Shown: positions 1-13,300 of the stretch, piece by piece | Layout of the letters: every line of letters starts with the position of its first letter | Numbering within the stretch: the stretch's first letter is position 1 | Source of the DNA: Camarhynchus parvulus | Lineage: Eukaryota; Chordata; Aves; Passeriformes; Thraupidae | Reading direction: 5' to 3' | Assembly: GCF_901933205.1 (NCBI RefSeq) | Contig: NC_044573.1 | Span: forward strand, 47,397,493 to 47,461,492 | Length of the DNA stretch: 64,000 nt | Made by a program: the position numbers and the translations under genes | Notes under the pieces: generated by a model | The model's database searches: none | Seen by the model: only the letters and a program-made list of their open reading frames with translations | Told to the model about the DNA's origin: nothing

Positions 1-1223
1 TGTATATTAAAAAGTGTCCCAAAGGTACTTCCAAACTGAAAAGTTTTTGATATGATGCAACAGTTGCAGTCATGTTAATTTTCCACAGAAACTCGATCAT
101 TCCAGAAATTATCTCAAACAGGGTCATGCAGAGTCTCATTCAAGTTAACTGCATTCAACTTTTTTTTTTAAATAAAATAAGTGATTGTAAAATGAGCTAA
201 CGTCATCTTATACTACTATTCCAAAGACTCTGTAGTATTCACATTTTCATATTCCATGGTATAATGTATTTGTAGTGAGTGAATACTGGTTTTTGCTGTT
301 GAAGTTGTAAAACTAACTACAGAAAGAAATAAAATTTAGGCTAGTTAGATTTTTAAGTCCATGAACTACATACACACTACTGTGGGACACAAATATATCA
401 AAAACCTAAATTGCAAGCATAGCTTGAGACATAAAAATTACTGAAAAATTGAATAAAATATTCTTTGAGTGGAATTATTTATTAGTGAAATATGGTTATA
501 AATAAACAAGTATATCTAAGTAAATTATATATAAACCATAACTATTTGTTATCTAGATATTAATTTGAATTTATATATCAAAAGGCAAAAAAGGTGCGAC
601 TCAAAAGAAAAAATCTAAATATTTAGTATCAATACCTGGGTAATTAATTTAGTAAAAAGAATACCAAGCTGAAAAACCAGAATGTCTTTCTTTAAAAATA
701 AAAGATTAACATATAACACATAGGAAACAAGAAACATATTATTGTAGGTAGGAAACACTATTTTTGGTTGAAACTAGAAGTCTGCCAACTGTTACAATTT
801 GCAGGGTGGAAACACCACACTAGCTGACACTGATTACTTCCAAATTCATGACATATACTTTCTATGGTATATTCAGATATAAAATTATTATTATCAGCAG
901 ACATTTTATAACTGCATACTAAACACAACATAGATTTCTCTAACCTTGTTTTCCTCATGCTGTTTAATATTAGCTAAATTAATTTATAAAGAATAGGCAT
1001 CAGCATGATAAATAGCTTTACAAGAAACTGTGTGACTTACAAAGAAAAACACAGTAAAATTGCATTTCTCAAAGGTACGTTACCCAAGTGCCTGAACTAT
1101 AAACCATTCACTTTCCAAAATTGATGGTGAAGGACTTTTAGGGCTTAGCTTTATTTTTCATAATGCCTTACAGAATTAAATATTAAATAACTGACACATA
1201 AATTGTTTAATGAAAGAACTTAC
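1..1223 (-). other. ADGB: ADGB intron 7 (partial)
   Basis: AT-rich intronic sequence up to the window edge. I looked on the minus strand for the expected continuation after the exon 7 tail and did not find it. No repeat recognised. Confidence 0.8.
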
Positions 1224-1310
1224 TGGAGAGGAATAACTTCTGGTATCCATCCAGTCAGTGTTTGTAGAACTGTAAATTCCTCCATCTCTCTTTTTCCACT
1301 TGCATGTATA
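1224..1310 (-). CDS. ADGB: ADGB coding exon 7
   Basis: Encodes residues 234-262 plus two bases, including EMEEFTVLQTLTGWIPEVIPL, the equivalent of the calpain segment ending in the F/T-G-G turn. The acceptor is tgtcttatag at 1311 and the donor CCA|gtaagt at 1223. The next exon was not found in 1-1223 and presumably lies outside. Confidence 0.93.
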
Positions 1311-4300
1311 CTATAAGACAAAAGCAGACTTTTTACAATTATAATGTTACCAACTACAGTAAACTCTGTAGTCTACATTGCTTTCTGTAATAAGAGCATG
1401 TAATAAGGAATAAGATCATACACAGAATTGTCTGATGAAAAACAAACCATTACTTGCAATTTCAACAGTTTTCCAAACCACTGCTGACTACTCCCCTACA
1501 AAGTCAATGCCTTCACATCAGCTCCATTATTTTAGTGCTCCCTCTGGTACAATGGCATTTTTTTCACCTTTGTTAGCAAGCATACTATGTATGCTTGCAC
1601 ACAGTAGCAGTGTTGGAGATGTGGGTTTGAAATTCCTTGTGCTAAAACAGGGTTATGATTCTACAACTTCCATTTCCTAAGCAGCTTCTTTAGCTCCCAG
1701 GTTATTCTGAACAAGCTGGTTCTCTCTAGCTGGTTCACTTCCACTCTAGCAAAGTTCACTCTTTCAAACTGACACTCTGCTACTCTCTGGAGAGGTTTCC
1801 TGAGAGGACCAAGGCCAAAGATGCCAGCACTTGTATGGCTAGCCCTTGTGCTCTGGAGAAATGCAGTATGTCAATCACATTCCTGCAAAGTTTCCTAACA
1901 GGCACCTCTTGGCAACTCCTTAGCCTGTGTCAACATACTTTAGATGACTCTTCTGACAAACATAACTTGATATGACGAAAATAGGGAAGCTTCATTACCC
2001 AGATGTGTGTTTTGAATTATTTTCTCAAACTTATTCATTTAAACTATTGGTCTTCATTCCTCATTTCATAGGAACCTGTAGCCATAATTGTCAATTACTG
2101 CATCATAGGCCACCTTCTGCTTTTCCAGTTAGTTCTAGGGAAGTAGATCACTATACACAACAGCACAACTGTACCTTTCACAACTGTAGAAAGATATCAA
2201 AAGAAGCTCACAAAACTCTAATTTCAACATTGGTTGAGTCAATACTGGTCAAGGCTCACAATAACAATTTCATTAACAGTTCACAGGTACTTCTTTTTGG
2301 CAGGAAGCCACATGAGAAGTTGTCAGGAATACAGTCAAACAAATGAAGCAAATAATGAGAGTACTCCAGTTTCTTTGTAAGTTTTCTGTGAATAAATTTA
2401 CAAACACAACACATCTAAAAATGAAATCCTGTGCCTTCTGTAGCTGTAGAGGATTTTGTTTTTCTGATTTACAGTGTCAGCTTTTGGAAGTGCATAACTG
2501 TCATTACAAAAATGTAGCAAAATACATTTCCTAGTATACTAAATCAAATTTTGCTGTTACCATGTGACTTCACAAAACAAACCAAAAGTGAGATGACAAA
2601 ACATACCTAGTATGTGCTAACTTAATTATAGCTTTGGACAGCAACATTGGCCAAAGTTCATTTTGGCTGGCTGTAGCTGGTAATAACAAATTCTCCTCTT
2701 CACTGAACGGCATAGTGTCATCCACAATGATCTTCCTCCAGCATCCCTGTGACAGGGGAAGGGGAGAAAAGCAGAAAGAAAAAAATTATTTTGTGGGCTG
2801 GCAAGTAAAGAGTACACAAGAGAACTTTTAATGCTTTCCCAAGAACCTAATTCTACTGTAACTCGATTTACATCACAGATGGCTTTAAAAAAGTTCTCAC
2901 ATAATTTATGAGAAACATGAAAACAGCATTCATAGCATTTTATTACTGCTCTGACTTATTTGTTCCAGAGATTAATCTAATTGCTGCTATTTCCAAATAT
3001 ATTTCATCTCATATGTGTAGTACATCATGTGCATGCATTCAGTACTGTTTCTTCAGCTGCCATGACAGATGCCTGAGAAACACTAATGATTAAAAAAGGC
3101 TTAACTAAGATAGCAGCTTTTTAAAAGTCTCTTTAGATATCAGTCTGGAAAATACTTGTGACATAAGCAGTTCCCCTTGCTTCCCAAAAACTACCTGGGG
3201 ATACTGACTGCAGTTAGTCTCCTGTTACACATTACAACAGTATTTTGTAAAACACTATACTAAACACAATGATCAAATGTAAAAAAATTAAAAAATATAG
3301 ATACATATATTTAAAAAAAAATCCGTATTTCCAGGATAAGAAACAAAGAGGTAAGACAAAGTACTGGTATCTCCAATATGAGATACTTCATTAGTAAACT
3401 GAGCTAATATTCCACAAAATAATCTTGTCTACCATTCTTCAAATAAAACTCTGTGTCCTAGTGATGAAGATATAATAGAAAATAGGTGGGCCAATAGCAA
3501 ATACTTCTGTTAATTCACCCACAAAATGATGAAGAATGACCAAATCACTAAAGTGTTCACCATGTGTTATCAGAGAGTGCAAAACTATTGCTCTCTGCTT
3601 GTAACTAAGCTATGGGTTCAAGCTGAAATGACAGCTGATTAATGCTATGAATTCTATAGGTCTAAGGAGAAAACAAATTTAGTCCAGAGGTCAAAGATAC
3701 TAAAAAATCATAAAAGAAGCTAATCTTTTTAAGGATAAGAACCATTTTGTGACAACAAAAACAAAATATTTAAACTTCCCTAGTTTGAAAAGGACCTAGT
3801 CAGGGATATGACCACATATTCATCTCCTCTTCCAGTAGTTGCTGAAGTTTACTAGGGAGAACAGAACAAGTTGATAAGTAAAAGAAAATAAACCAAAAAA
3901 TTAAAAAAAAATGTGGGGCAGGTCTACAGACAGAAAAAAGTGAGAAAAAAATAACTACAGGAACAAGTTCAATAAACCTCAGGAAGGCAAAGTGAAAGTA
4001 GAATGTGGGATGGAATGTATATATTTTGTCAAATATGTAAAAAAAATTATTATCCACAGGTTTGATGTTGTGTACAACGTCTTCAGGACTCAGTGTAGAC
4101 ATTAGTGAAATCAGTTCATTATTCTTCCACTTTTTGCACTGTTTTTCATTTATTTTTCTACTTTCTCCTATGAAATATATTTCTCCTCTATCTCTTCTGA
4201 TATTTGTCTTTCCTTGTTTGTATATTTTGTTTAAACTTCCAACAGGTGACCCTATTTGTTCCTGTTTTTCTTTCTGTAAAATACATCTGTATACCCAGAG

Positions 4301-7300
4301 GAAAAAACAAATTGAATAAACACACAGGCCCAAATAAAAAAAAGACAAAGAGTGTAACAAAAAGTGACAAAAGTGACAAAGAAAATGAAGCACTGGTAAC
4401 TCTTGGATATGCTTTAAAATGTAGTCTTTTACCACATGACTTCATAATATCTGCAGCATTAAATTCACACACAGAATAATGTCTTCTTCTGAGGAGCTTG
4501 GACAATACAATTTGTGCTTTCTCAAACTCATGGAACTCATTTCTATATGAAATATAAGTTATTCCACAAGTGAAGGCAGTAGTAAGGGGTGAGGAAAGCA
4601 CATGCATGTAAATCAGATAAGTGTTCCCTTTACAGAGAAGGTCACTTCCAAGTTTTTGTTTCCAACTGACTTTTTAGAAATATTTTCAGCTTTGGGCAAC
4701 TGGAAGTTTAGTAGGGTTAGTTATAGGTCTTAGCATGCTGCAACATTTTCTGTTTCCAAAAGGCAAATGTAACTGAAATAACTCCAACAACATAGATAAC
4801 TTTTAGATGTCAGTTCTTTTATATGTTACTATTTCTCTATTAAAATTAGGTTCAATATGCAATTAAGTGTTCCCTGTTGACTGCCAAATGTGTTAAAAAA
4901 TTATTATCTATTATCTTTAGAAATCCTTGGGATGTTTTAGTTTTACCAGTACCTCTTCAGAAAATGGTCTTCACACTAACTATCTTTAAACACATTTAGA
5001 GACAAATAGCTCTGTAAAGTCAGGCAACTGAATTACTTAAATATAAAAAGAAAAAATTTAGCCTAATACACCAGAAGTGTGGGCCAGATGTCTGACTCTA
5101 CTAAGCATTTGCATCAAACCTACAAAACTACAAAAATAAATATTGCCTTTGCAAGTAATAACACTTCTATCAGGCCACAAGTTGTACAACAATCACATGA
5201 ACTGTAAGAGACATTTTAATTAACAAGCATTCAAATCAACAATTTGTCAGTTTTTCTACTCCTAAAAATCTATCTATTTTCAATAATAAAATGTATGTCC
5301 AGTAACCATTAAAATTTGCCATGCTAGCTGCATCATATTTTTATATTGTTGGAGGAAACCACTCACCATCCAATAAAGTTTCAATGCATATTTTCCAAAT
5401 TTATTGTACACTGTTATGCGTTCCTTGGCAGATTTACATAAGCCATAAATGTGTTCCCAAGGTTTCCAAACAAGTGTGGGTGTTTCACTATTTAAGGAAT
5501 TTTCATTGTATATCCTCCAGACAGCATAGATTTCACTTACAATCCATCTCATCAGCTAAAACAAGAGAAAAATAGAAAAAAAAGTTTTTGCAAGTAACAC
5601 ATTTTGAAAAAAATGTGAAGTTATAATGATCAAAGAATAAATCAGATCCTGTTGTAAATAAAAAAGTGACATAAAAATATAGCTATAGTTTAATGGAAAA
5701 ATTTATTTCGCTGTCACAACTTCTCTTAAAATCATTACAATACCTATCTGCAACAACACAAGACTTCATGCAACTTCATGCAAAGGCACAATATAAATAA
5801 AGGTATTCATTATTTAACAAAGACAAATTAAGAAATATGATCCTAAAATAAATTATATTACAGGGCTTGTGAGTTGTCACTTGTTTAATTGCTTTTTAAA
5901 AGCCAGTTGCTAAAAGTCAACATTGCCTTGAATAGTCATTATTTGTACTCAGTAAAGGAAATCCTAAATTATTAAATGTACTTAGAAATATTTAATTCTT
6001 AAAATAAGAACTTAAACTAATCCTGTTTTATACATGAGCTTTTATTATATGCAGATTTATGATGTATGCCTTACTTTCACAAGTATTACCAAACTGTTAT
6101 AAGGATTGATGTATACTGGAATGAAAAAAATCTTTTACTACAAGAAACGTGCCCTAAAATTAATTTGTGGTTCTATGGACATTCTAAGAAACTTGTCCTA
6201 GAACAAATTAGCGATTTCTTGGACTTAAAAATTGACATGACCTGTCTTCTGGTGTTTCTTCCCTTATATCTCTCATGCTGAATTTTGAATTTGCATTGAC
6301 ATACTGAATTAAATAGAAATTATTAAGTGATATTACATTCAGTAAGGCACTCAGATGATTTAGTTCCACTTGGTTTACATTTTTCCATGACCCTGCAGAA
6401 ATTCAGTAAACCTTTATTCAACTCTGGAGAGACAGAAAAGACTGGATCACAGATATTTGCACACACATGCAAATTGATTGTTGATTCAAAATATATTGGA
6501 CTACTAGGACTTCCAGAAAGTTTGAGTAAAAAATAGAAATCCTTTATAACATAGCCTTTATTTACTCTTTCTTTAGACAATATTATCCAGCTGGAAAACC
6601 TGTTACCATCACTGATATTTCAATTTCTAAAAAAGATAAACACTAATTATAATAATCTAGATAATTTCTTGCTACTTTATCCCCTTCATTCATTTTCCAC
6701 TTAAAAAACTTCTCACAACATATTTCTTTTTTGTAGGACTTTGGAGTGAAATTCAAAAAGTCAAAGAAAGATAAAAAGGAAATAATTTTTTTAAAGGGAC
6801 ATTAATGTATTTCCACCTACCTCACAACAAAATATGTGCTCGTTTGCTGAAACAAGATCAAATGAGGTTTCATTTTGCACTATCACAGGAACCTAGTAGA
6901 AAGTAAATCAGTTAGGTCCATAACTAAATTATCTGGAGAAAATTAAATTAACATTAGCATTTAACTGCAGTGGACATGCAAATGTTGGACATCCGGCAAG
7001 CATTCATTACACATTTGAAAACTAGTAGTGATCATTTTGTAGATGGTTTGGTATTTCTTTATAAAACCTCCTTAAATGTAGGTTCAGATTTTTAATAAAT
7101 TATTATTTTTACCAGGAGATTTAGAGTATCATATTGAATAATCATGTGAGTAAATTGAGATGCCCTCAATTTCTTAAGATATTTGCAGTTCTGCATTTAA
7201 ATCATGATCATAACACTGTTTCATACTTCGAGATTCCCTTAGCCACCCACCAGGGTTCACAGGGATTTATTTGCTCATGGTCAGTTAGATAGTGTAATGT

Positions 7301-10300
7301 CTGAACAGCAACTTTGTCATATCTCTGGCTGCATTATGTTGTGTTCATGAATATTTTCTTCTTGTACAGCCCATTTCCTTTTTGTAAGCAGTTTAATAAT
7401 AACAGACTGGGACTGCAGTTTATTGAACTAAACGTATCTGTGCCTCTCATCATGTATTGGTGTTCATTGCTTGATTCTTTGCTTACCACACTATTGGCTT
7501 GTTTATGCTTTCTTTTATAGTTAAAAATATATCAGCTAACAAATAATTCTTAGTAGCCTTTCATTGCTTGACATTTACATTAATTTTTATATGAAATCTC
7601 TGGTAATCATTGCTTGTTGATTCAAAATATATTGGACCAAAAGAAGCATCAAAGTTTTAATCAGGTCCTAAAGAAAACAAATGCTTTCTTCATCTTACTC
7701 CAGAGATATATTTTAAAAGTTATTTTTAATACAGATACATGTTTCCATAACTTTCTGGGCTGCCAGCTTTCTTGTCCTCATCTTTCAGATACCTCCACTC
7801 AGTTTATGCATTTTGGCAGTGTTTCCTATCCAATCTTTTGGTCTTGTCACTTACTGCTCTGACCTCTCCCCCTCCGTCCATTAAAAATTAAACATAGATC
7901 TGTTTAGAGTCTAGTTAATAAAAAATGAAACTGACAAGCTGACAAAAAGAAAACTGACAAGCCTGAAAAACTTGGAAGGGTGGTCTAAGTGCTTTAAAAC
8001 TTCAAGATATGAAGTAAATCACATAAACCCTTAGATTAGTAACAGAACTGGAGAACACTAACCTTTGAAATGGGAGGCTGTTTATTTTCTCTGCAATTAA
8101 TTTTAAAGCTATGCACAATTTTAAAATGCTATGGTTACCTTGCAGACAAGTACTGCCAAAGACATGTACTCTGTGTAGCCCAGAAAAATATGATAGTTGA
8201 AGTGAAAAAAAGTAATGTAGTTCTGGTAAAGTTAGTTCATGGTTTCATGAAAAATATGAATACTTCAGACACCTGCTCAGGTGGAACATACAGAAAATTT
8301 TCTGCCATGAGAGTAATTCTTAAGTGAGAATAGAGAAATAGAAGGTATCTATAAAAACAGAAAAGCATCTCTCTGTCCAGTTGTCTTCCAAATGAACATG
8401 GGAGTCAAAAAGTGAAGCAAATGTGGGGGGATACATAACCATGATGTTTTGCAGCAGGAAGTGCTGATCCATGGTGGTCTTATCCCATTAATAAATTTAA
8501 TTAATAATTAATCTCAGATTCTGTACAGTATCACTGAGAATGCTATTATTACGCTAACTGTAAAGAATGGGATTAGTATAGGTAATCTTATGTCCTTTTA
8601 GACACAGAGAAACCCGTGCTGTGTGGCATCAAGCAGGTCTCTGGTTCATCTATGCAGTATTCTGTGCAGATGTCATCCATTTTGGTTTTGCTGACCTATG
8701 ATACAATTTGAGCTACGAAAGAATATTCTTACAAGAAAATAACCCTGCTCCCAATTTCTGCTGTAAAATGAAAGGATGTTGAAGAACTGCTGTGTGGTTA
8801 GATAAAGTCACGGTGATGTAATTGCCAGTAAGGAGCAGGAGCTGCCTGCAGGCTGCTCCATCACCATGAGCAGTGTGAGCTCACCCTGGGCTCAGGCTTT
8901 CCAGCTCCAGGGCCCAGCCATGCAAGCAGCACAGCTGAGCTGTCACACAGGTCACTGAGCCCTCATGTACACCAGTGTCCAGGACAGGACTGACTGCATG
9001 GTCAAGTGGTTTTTACGTGTTGAACTAACTTCCTCTGCTAATTTCACTCTACTTGTCACAAGTTAGGCAATTGGGAATTTTTCATCACGGCCTTGCTTGT
9101 TTCTTACCTCTTTTGTTAAAAACTCTTGTGGACGTTTCCACGAACGCACTTTTAAGGATGCTGGCAACTGTATTTTCCCTTCAGGATCATCAAATCCAGG
9201 CTACACAAAATATGCATGAACAAAAATGGACCAACTTTAATAATTACAGTATTGTATCTTCCATGAGATTTAAAATAATATATTGTTCACAGGATAATTC
9301 ACTTAAGGAGCAAAATACCATAAAAAAGAACCAATAGTATATACAACTAAACAAAAAGAGCCCAAAGCCCAAGATGAAAATGCAGCACAAAAGCCGCCTC
9401 CAGTATTCAGAGAAGCTTATATGGTCTGCACTTTCCAAGAGGTCTATATGAAATTATTCTTTTTCTTTTCCCCTTTCAGAAAGATCTCAAAAAAAAAAGG
9501 TTAAATTTTTAAGTCAGTTACTCTTCTACCAAGCTATTCCTATGTACTTTTTCTAACTCACTTATTTCTACAGCTTTTAAGAACACTGAAACTAAATTTC
9601 TAAAGTGATTATTAAGAAACAGAAAAACTCATGTTCCATGCATTTAGCACTGCCATAGAAACCAAAGAGAGCTATAATTATACAGCATGAATTAGCCCAT
9701 TAAAAAGAGAGGCTCATACAGTTTTCAAACTTGCATTTTTAAGTGATGCTTATCCTCCATGCGCACAGAAGGCGTGAGGATATACGATGTCTGTTTACTT
9801 GCTGGCACAACGTGGGATGAGGACATGCCTCTGATACAGGTTGTGCTGACTGAGAAGCTAATCAGTTACATGGATAATGCCTTTTATTTGTGCCTGGATT
9901 TTCAAGAACTTGGAGGCATATTACACATTTGTGAGTGTTTCACAGTCTACGATGCACTCTGCCTTCTACAGAGCAGAGAAAGAGTTGCCCGGAACAAAAA
10001 TCTGTGAGTCCTTAATGATTAATGGAAGACAAAACAAAGTGCATCAGAAAAGCATAAAAACCAAACACAAACCAAAGACCCCCAAATAACCTTTTCCCCA
10101 CATTTTTTTTTCCCATTGTATAAGTTCCTTCAACATAATAATCTGCAACAACCTATTTCAGTACCTGACGGAAAAAAGAGAAGCTGGGGAGGAGGGGAGG
10201 GAAGGAATGTTTTAGGAATACTTTCTCTTTTTTCTGAAAGCTTAAAGAATTCCTTGGAGCCTGGACAATACAAAACTGTATTAACTGTGTTTATATTCTG

Positions 10301-13300
10301 CTTTCAGACACAACCAACCCTGACTTCATGGCATAACAGGAAAGTTTAGCTCTTAAACACTAGATAAACCAGAGAAAGGAGGCAGATGGCAATGACATGA
10401 CACTATGCAAAGTACCAAAACCAAAACAAAACCAAAAAGCTCCAAACGAACAAAAACAAAGAAACAAAAAAAAAACCCCACACCTGGAAAGATACAACCT
10501 TTCTTTAGCTTACTAGTGCAAAAAATGTTTTGAAGCAGAATATTATAGGTCCAGGCTGAAAAAATCAAGTTTTAACTTATCAAGTTTAAACTAGTCTTTT
10601 ATTTAAGGTGGCTATAAGAGACAAGTGCCAAGTCTCAGGGGTTCATGCTCTAAGGACAGGAGTCTCAACCACAAGTTCTACAGGAAGGACATGGAAGAAA
10701 TGAGCACAAAAGACAAAGACAAGATCAAATGCATAATCTCAGGAACACAGTGCACAGCTCTAAGAGAGAGCATTGTGTTCAGGTGGTTGGTAAAAGACTT
10801 TCAGTGTTGCAAGGAAAGAGATCACTTCAGGTTGATTTCTTTACCCACACAAGAAAATAGGACTGTTTATATTCATGTTCCAAGTGTACTTAAAAGTTCT
10901 AATTTTGTTTCCAACTGAAATAACCTATTTGATGTTGAATTCTGGCTATCTGCTTAGATCAAAAGAGGTCATGTTACAAAATACTTTAGATCTGTAAATT
11001 CATCTGCTGTAACTGCCGTGTAATTCCTTTAAACATGTAAAAGAAGCAATGTTTCATACAGCTTGTAGCTGAAGAACAGAAGAGTCCAGTAAACAACTCA
11101 GAACACCTCTTGTGCTAAAATAGAAGAAAGGTTTTCATATATAGTTAATTTGAAGTTTATGTATGATAATAATGCCTGGTAGACCTAAAAATTAGTGTTA
11201 GATAAATGTTGAGTACAGGCCAAAGACACCAAAAGTGGTAAAGGAACAGGAGAAGGACACAAAGGAAAATTATTTGCTTGACAAGTTAAGACAGCCTTCA
11301 GTACAGAATGTATACCTTCTCTCAAAACAATACTTTGGCCCCATAGGAGTATAATATATTCAACCTTAGGACAAGAAAAAAAATAATCTAGAAATATATA
11401 TGGAAACATAAACATAGTACACAAGCACACACTCAGAAGAAATATATTAACAATGCAAAATTTGCATATAAAATATGTGATAAATAATTTAAATGCATTA
11501 AATAAATTTAATGCATTTTAAATTTCAATTTAGGATGCTGAGTTTAAGAAATTTTTAAGAAATCAGTTTACTACTACTCTGTGTAGAAGATCCATACACT
11601 CTGCAATGATAACCAGCATGAAGGAGTAAAAATCCATGAGATTTTAATTCATTCCAAAGTTGGAAAACAGGATTTTTTTCAACATCTGGCAGGTGCTTAC
11701 TTTCTGCAAAATGACAATATTCCCTCAAATAATTCTGTACATACTAGAACTGCAGACAGTGTTTCATACGTCCAGAAACTGCAGCGTACAAAAGAAAGTA
11801 CTTTAGCATCCATTTCTGCCATAAAAAAGATGGATGCATCAAACCTCTTGAGTCCACCAAAACTGCAGTGCCCTCAAGACTGTGCCAGTGCCCTGACATA
11901 CTACAACAGTTCAGCTGTTCCCACATCCTCAGTTTTAGTTATTCTATGAAATAGATTTGAGGGTTGTATTTTTTTAAACCATTAATGTGCACACAGATAT
12001 GTTAAGAGTTCATTTCAAAAGTAGCAAATAAACAATGCACAATTGTTTTTAGTTTATTACTGTAGTTTAGTAAGGAACTACTTAAACATATTGAAAACAT
12101 ATGATTGAAAATAAATATATTTATCAGTAACACATTATTTTGAAGTTGTGGCAAATACTCTATTAAATACAAGTACAAAAAATGAAGTAGAAATAATATG
12201 TGTCACACAACTTACTGAAACTTGACCTTTTCCAGGTTTTTCTTTTCCAGCTTTTCCTGCATCCCATTTTTCTGCATTGATATCTGCATCATTCCATTCT
12301 GGCCAAATAGGAAATCTCCACTTCTCGTTGGAAGCAGCTTCCTTGGAAAGCATAGACGGCCTAGAAAACACAAAACAGCATACATAAAAATGAACAGCAT
12401 TATTATACAAGCGTAGTAGAAAGTATTTTATCTTATAAAATATTATTTTTTTAATGTAATAGGAATTTTAGTGCTTTTAACTATGTTAACTTTTTGTCAC
12501 GAAGATAAGCAAACATCTTAGAAAATGCTTGATGTTGTTATTAGGTATAAACCAACAAAATATTTAATGCATTTATACTTCTGCTGAAGTAAATTGGGTA
12601 CTGAAGCACAAAACCAGAATTTGAGGGCAGTTTCTTCCCTCCTCTTTTCCCCTGCTGCAAGTCACATGGCTCTCCTTTCTCTCCTATGCCAGTCCTAGCA
12701 TTCATCACTCAGTTAAACTCACTCACCTATCTGAAGGCATTCCTTCATTTCTTCTGACTTATTTTCTTTAGATAACCAGAAGGAGCTTGCCATGGATACC
12801 AGATGCCCGGGGGAAAAGGATTTCCACTTCAAGGCATCTGGAAGCTGCTAGACCAGCCAGCGCTGTCTGCGGGCAGTTTCATTCTCAGGCAGTCTCATTC
12901 TCTTGTGCTACCAGCATTCTCACTACTTTCTCCTGGCTTTCACAATCCTGGCAATAATTTTGCTGAGGCTGAAAGGATTTTCACAAGACCAATACCCAAT
13001 GTGTTCATAGCCACAAAGTAGCACTAGTGTACCTTCATCTTTCCAGTGCATACAAAGGGCTGAAAAACTGAATTAGCTAGAATATTCATTCATTATTCCT
13101 ATATATAAATGCAACAAAATGTGTAACCATGTTCCAAAGTCAAACACAGACTACTTAAATGACTAAGGAAACTACTTAAATTACTAAGTCTGACTAAGGA
13201 AAATGTTGTCTATCAAATGACACCTGAAAATCCTATTAAGCCACATCACCCAGAAGGTGGAAGCAGGGACAAGTCACTTAGGGGAACAGAGGCATTGCTC

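Larger units (their letters stand above)
9201..12215 (-). other. ADGB: ADGB intron 2
   Basis: A 3.0-kb phase-0 intron with an A/C-rich simple tract (10418-10486) and a perfect 12-bp inverted repeat (11491-11518). No exon or RNA gene recognised. Confidence 0.85.

Noticed and set aside
3800..4435. 211-residue open frame on the minus strand in ADGB intron 5
   Set aside because: It arises from an A/T-biased tract, is extremely rich in Phe, Leu and His, has no domain, and lies between two well-supported exons of ADGB.
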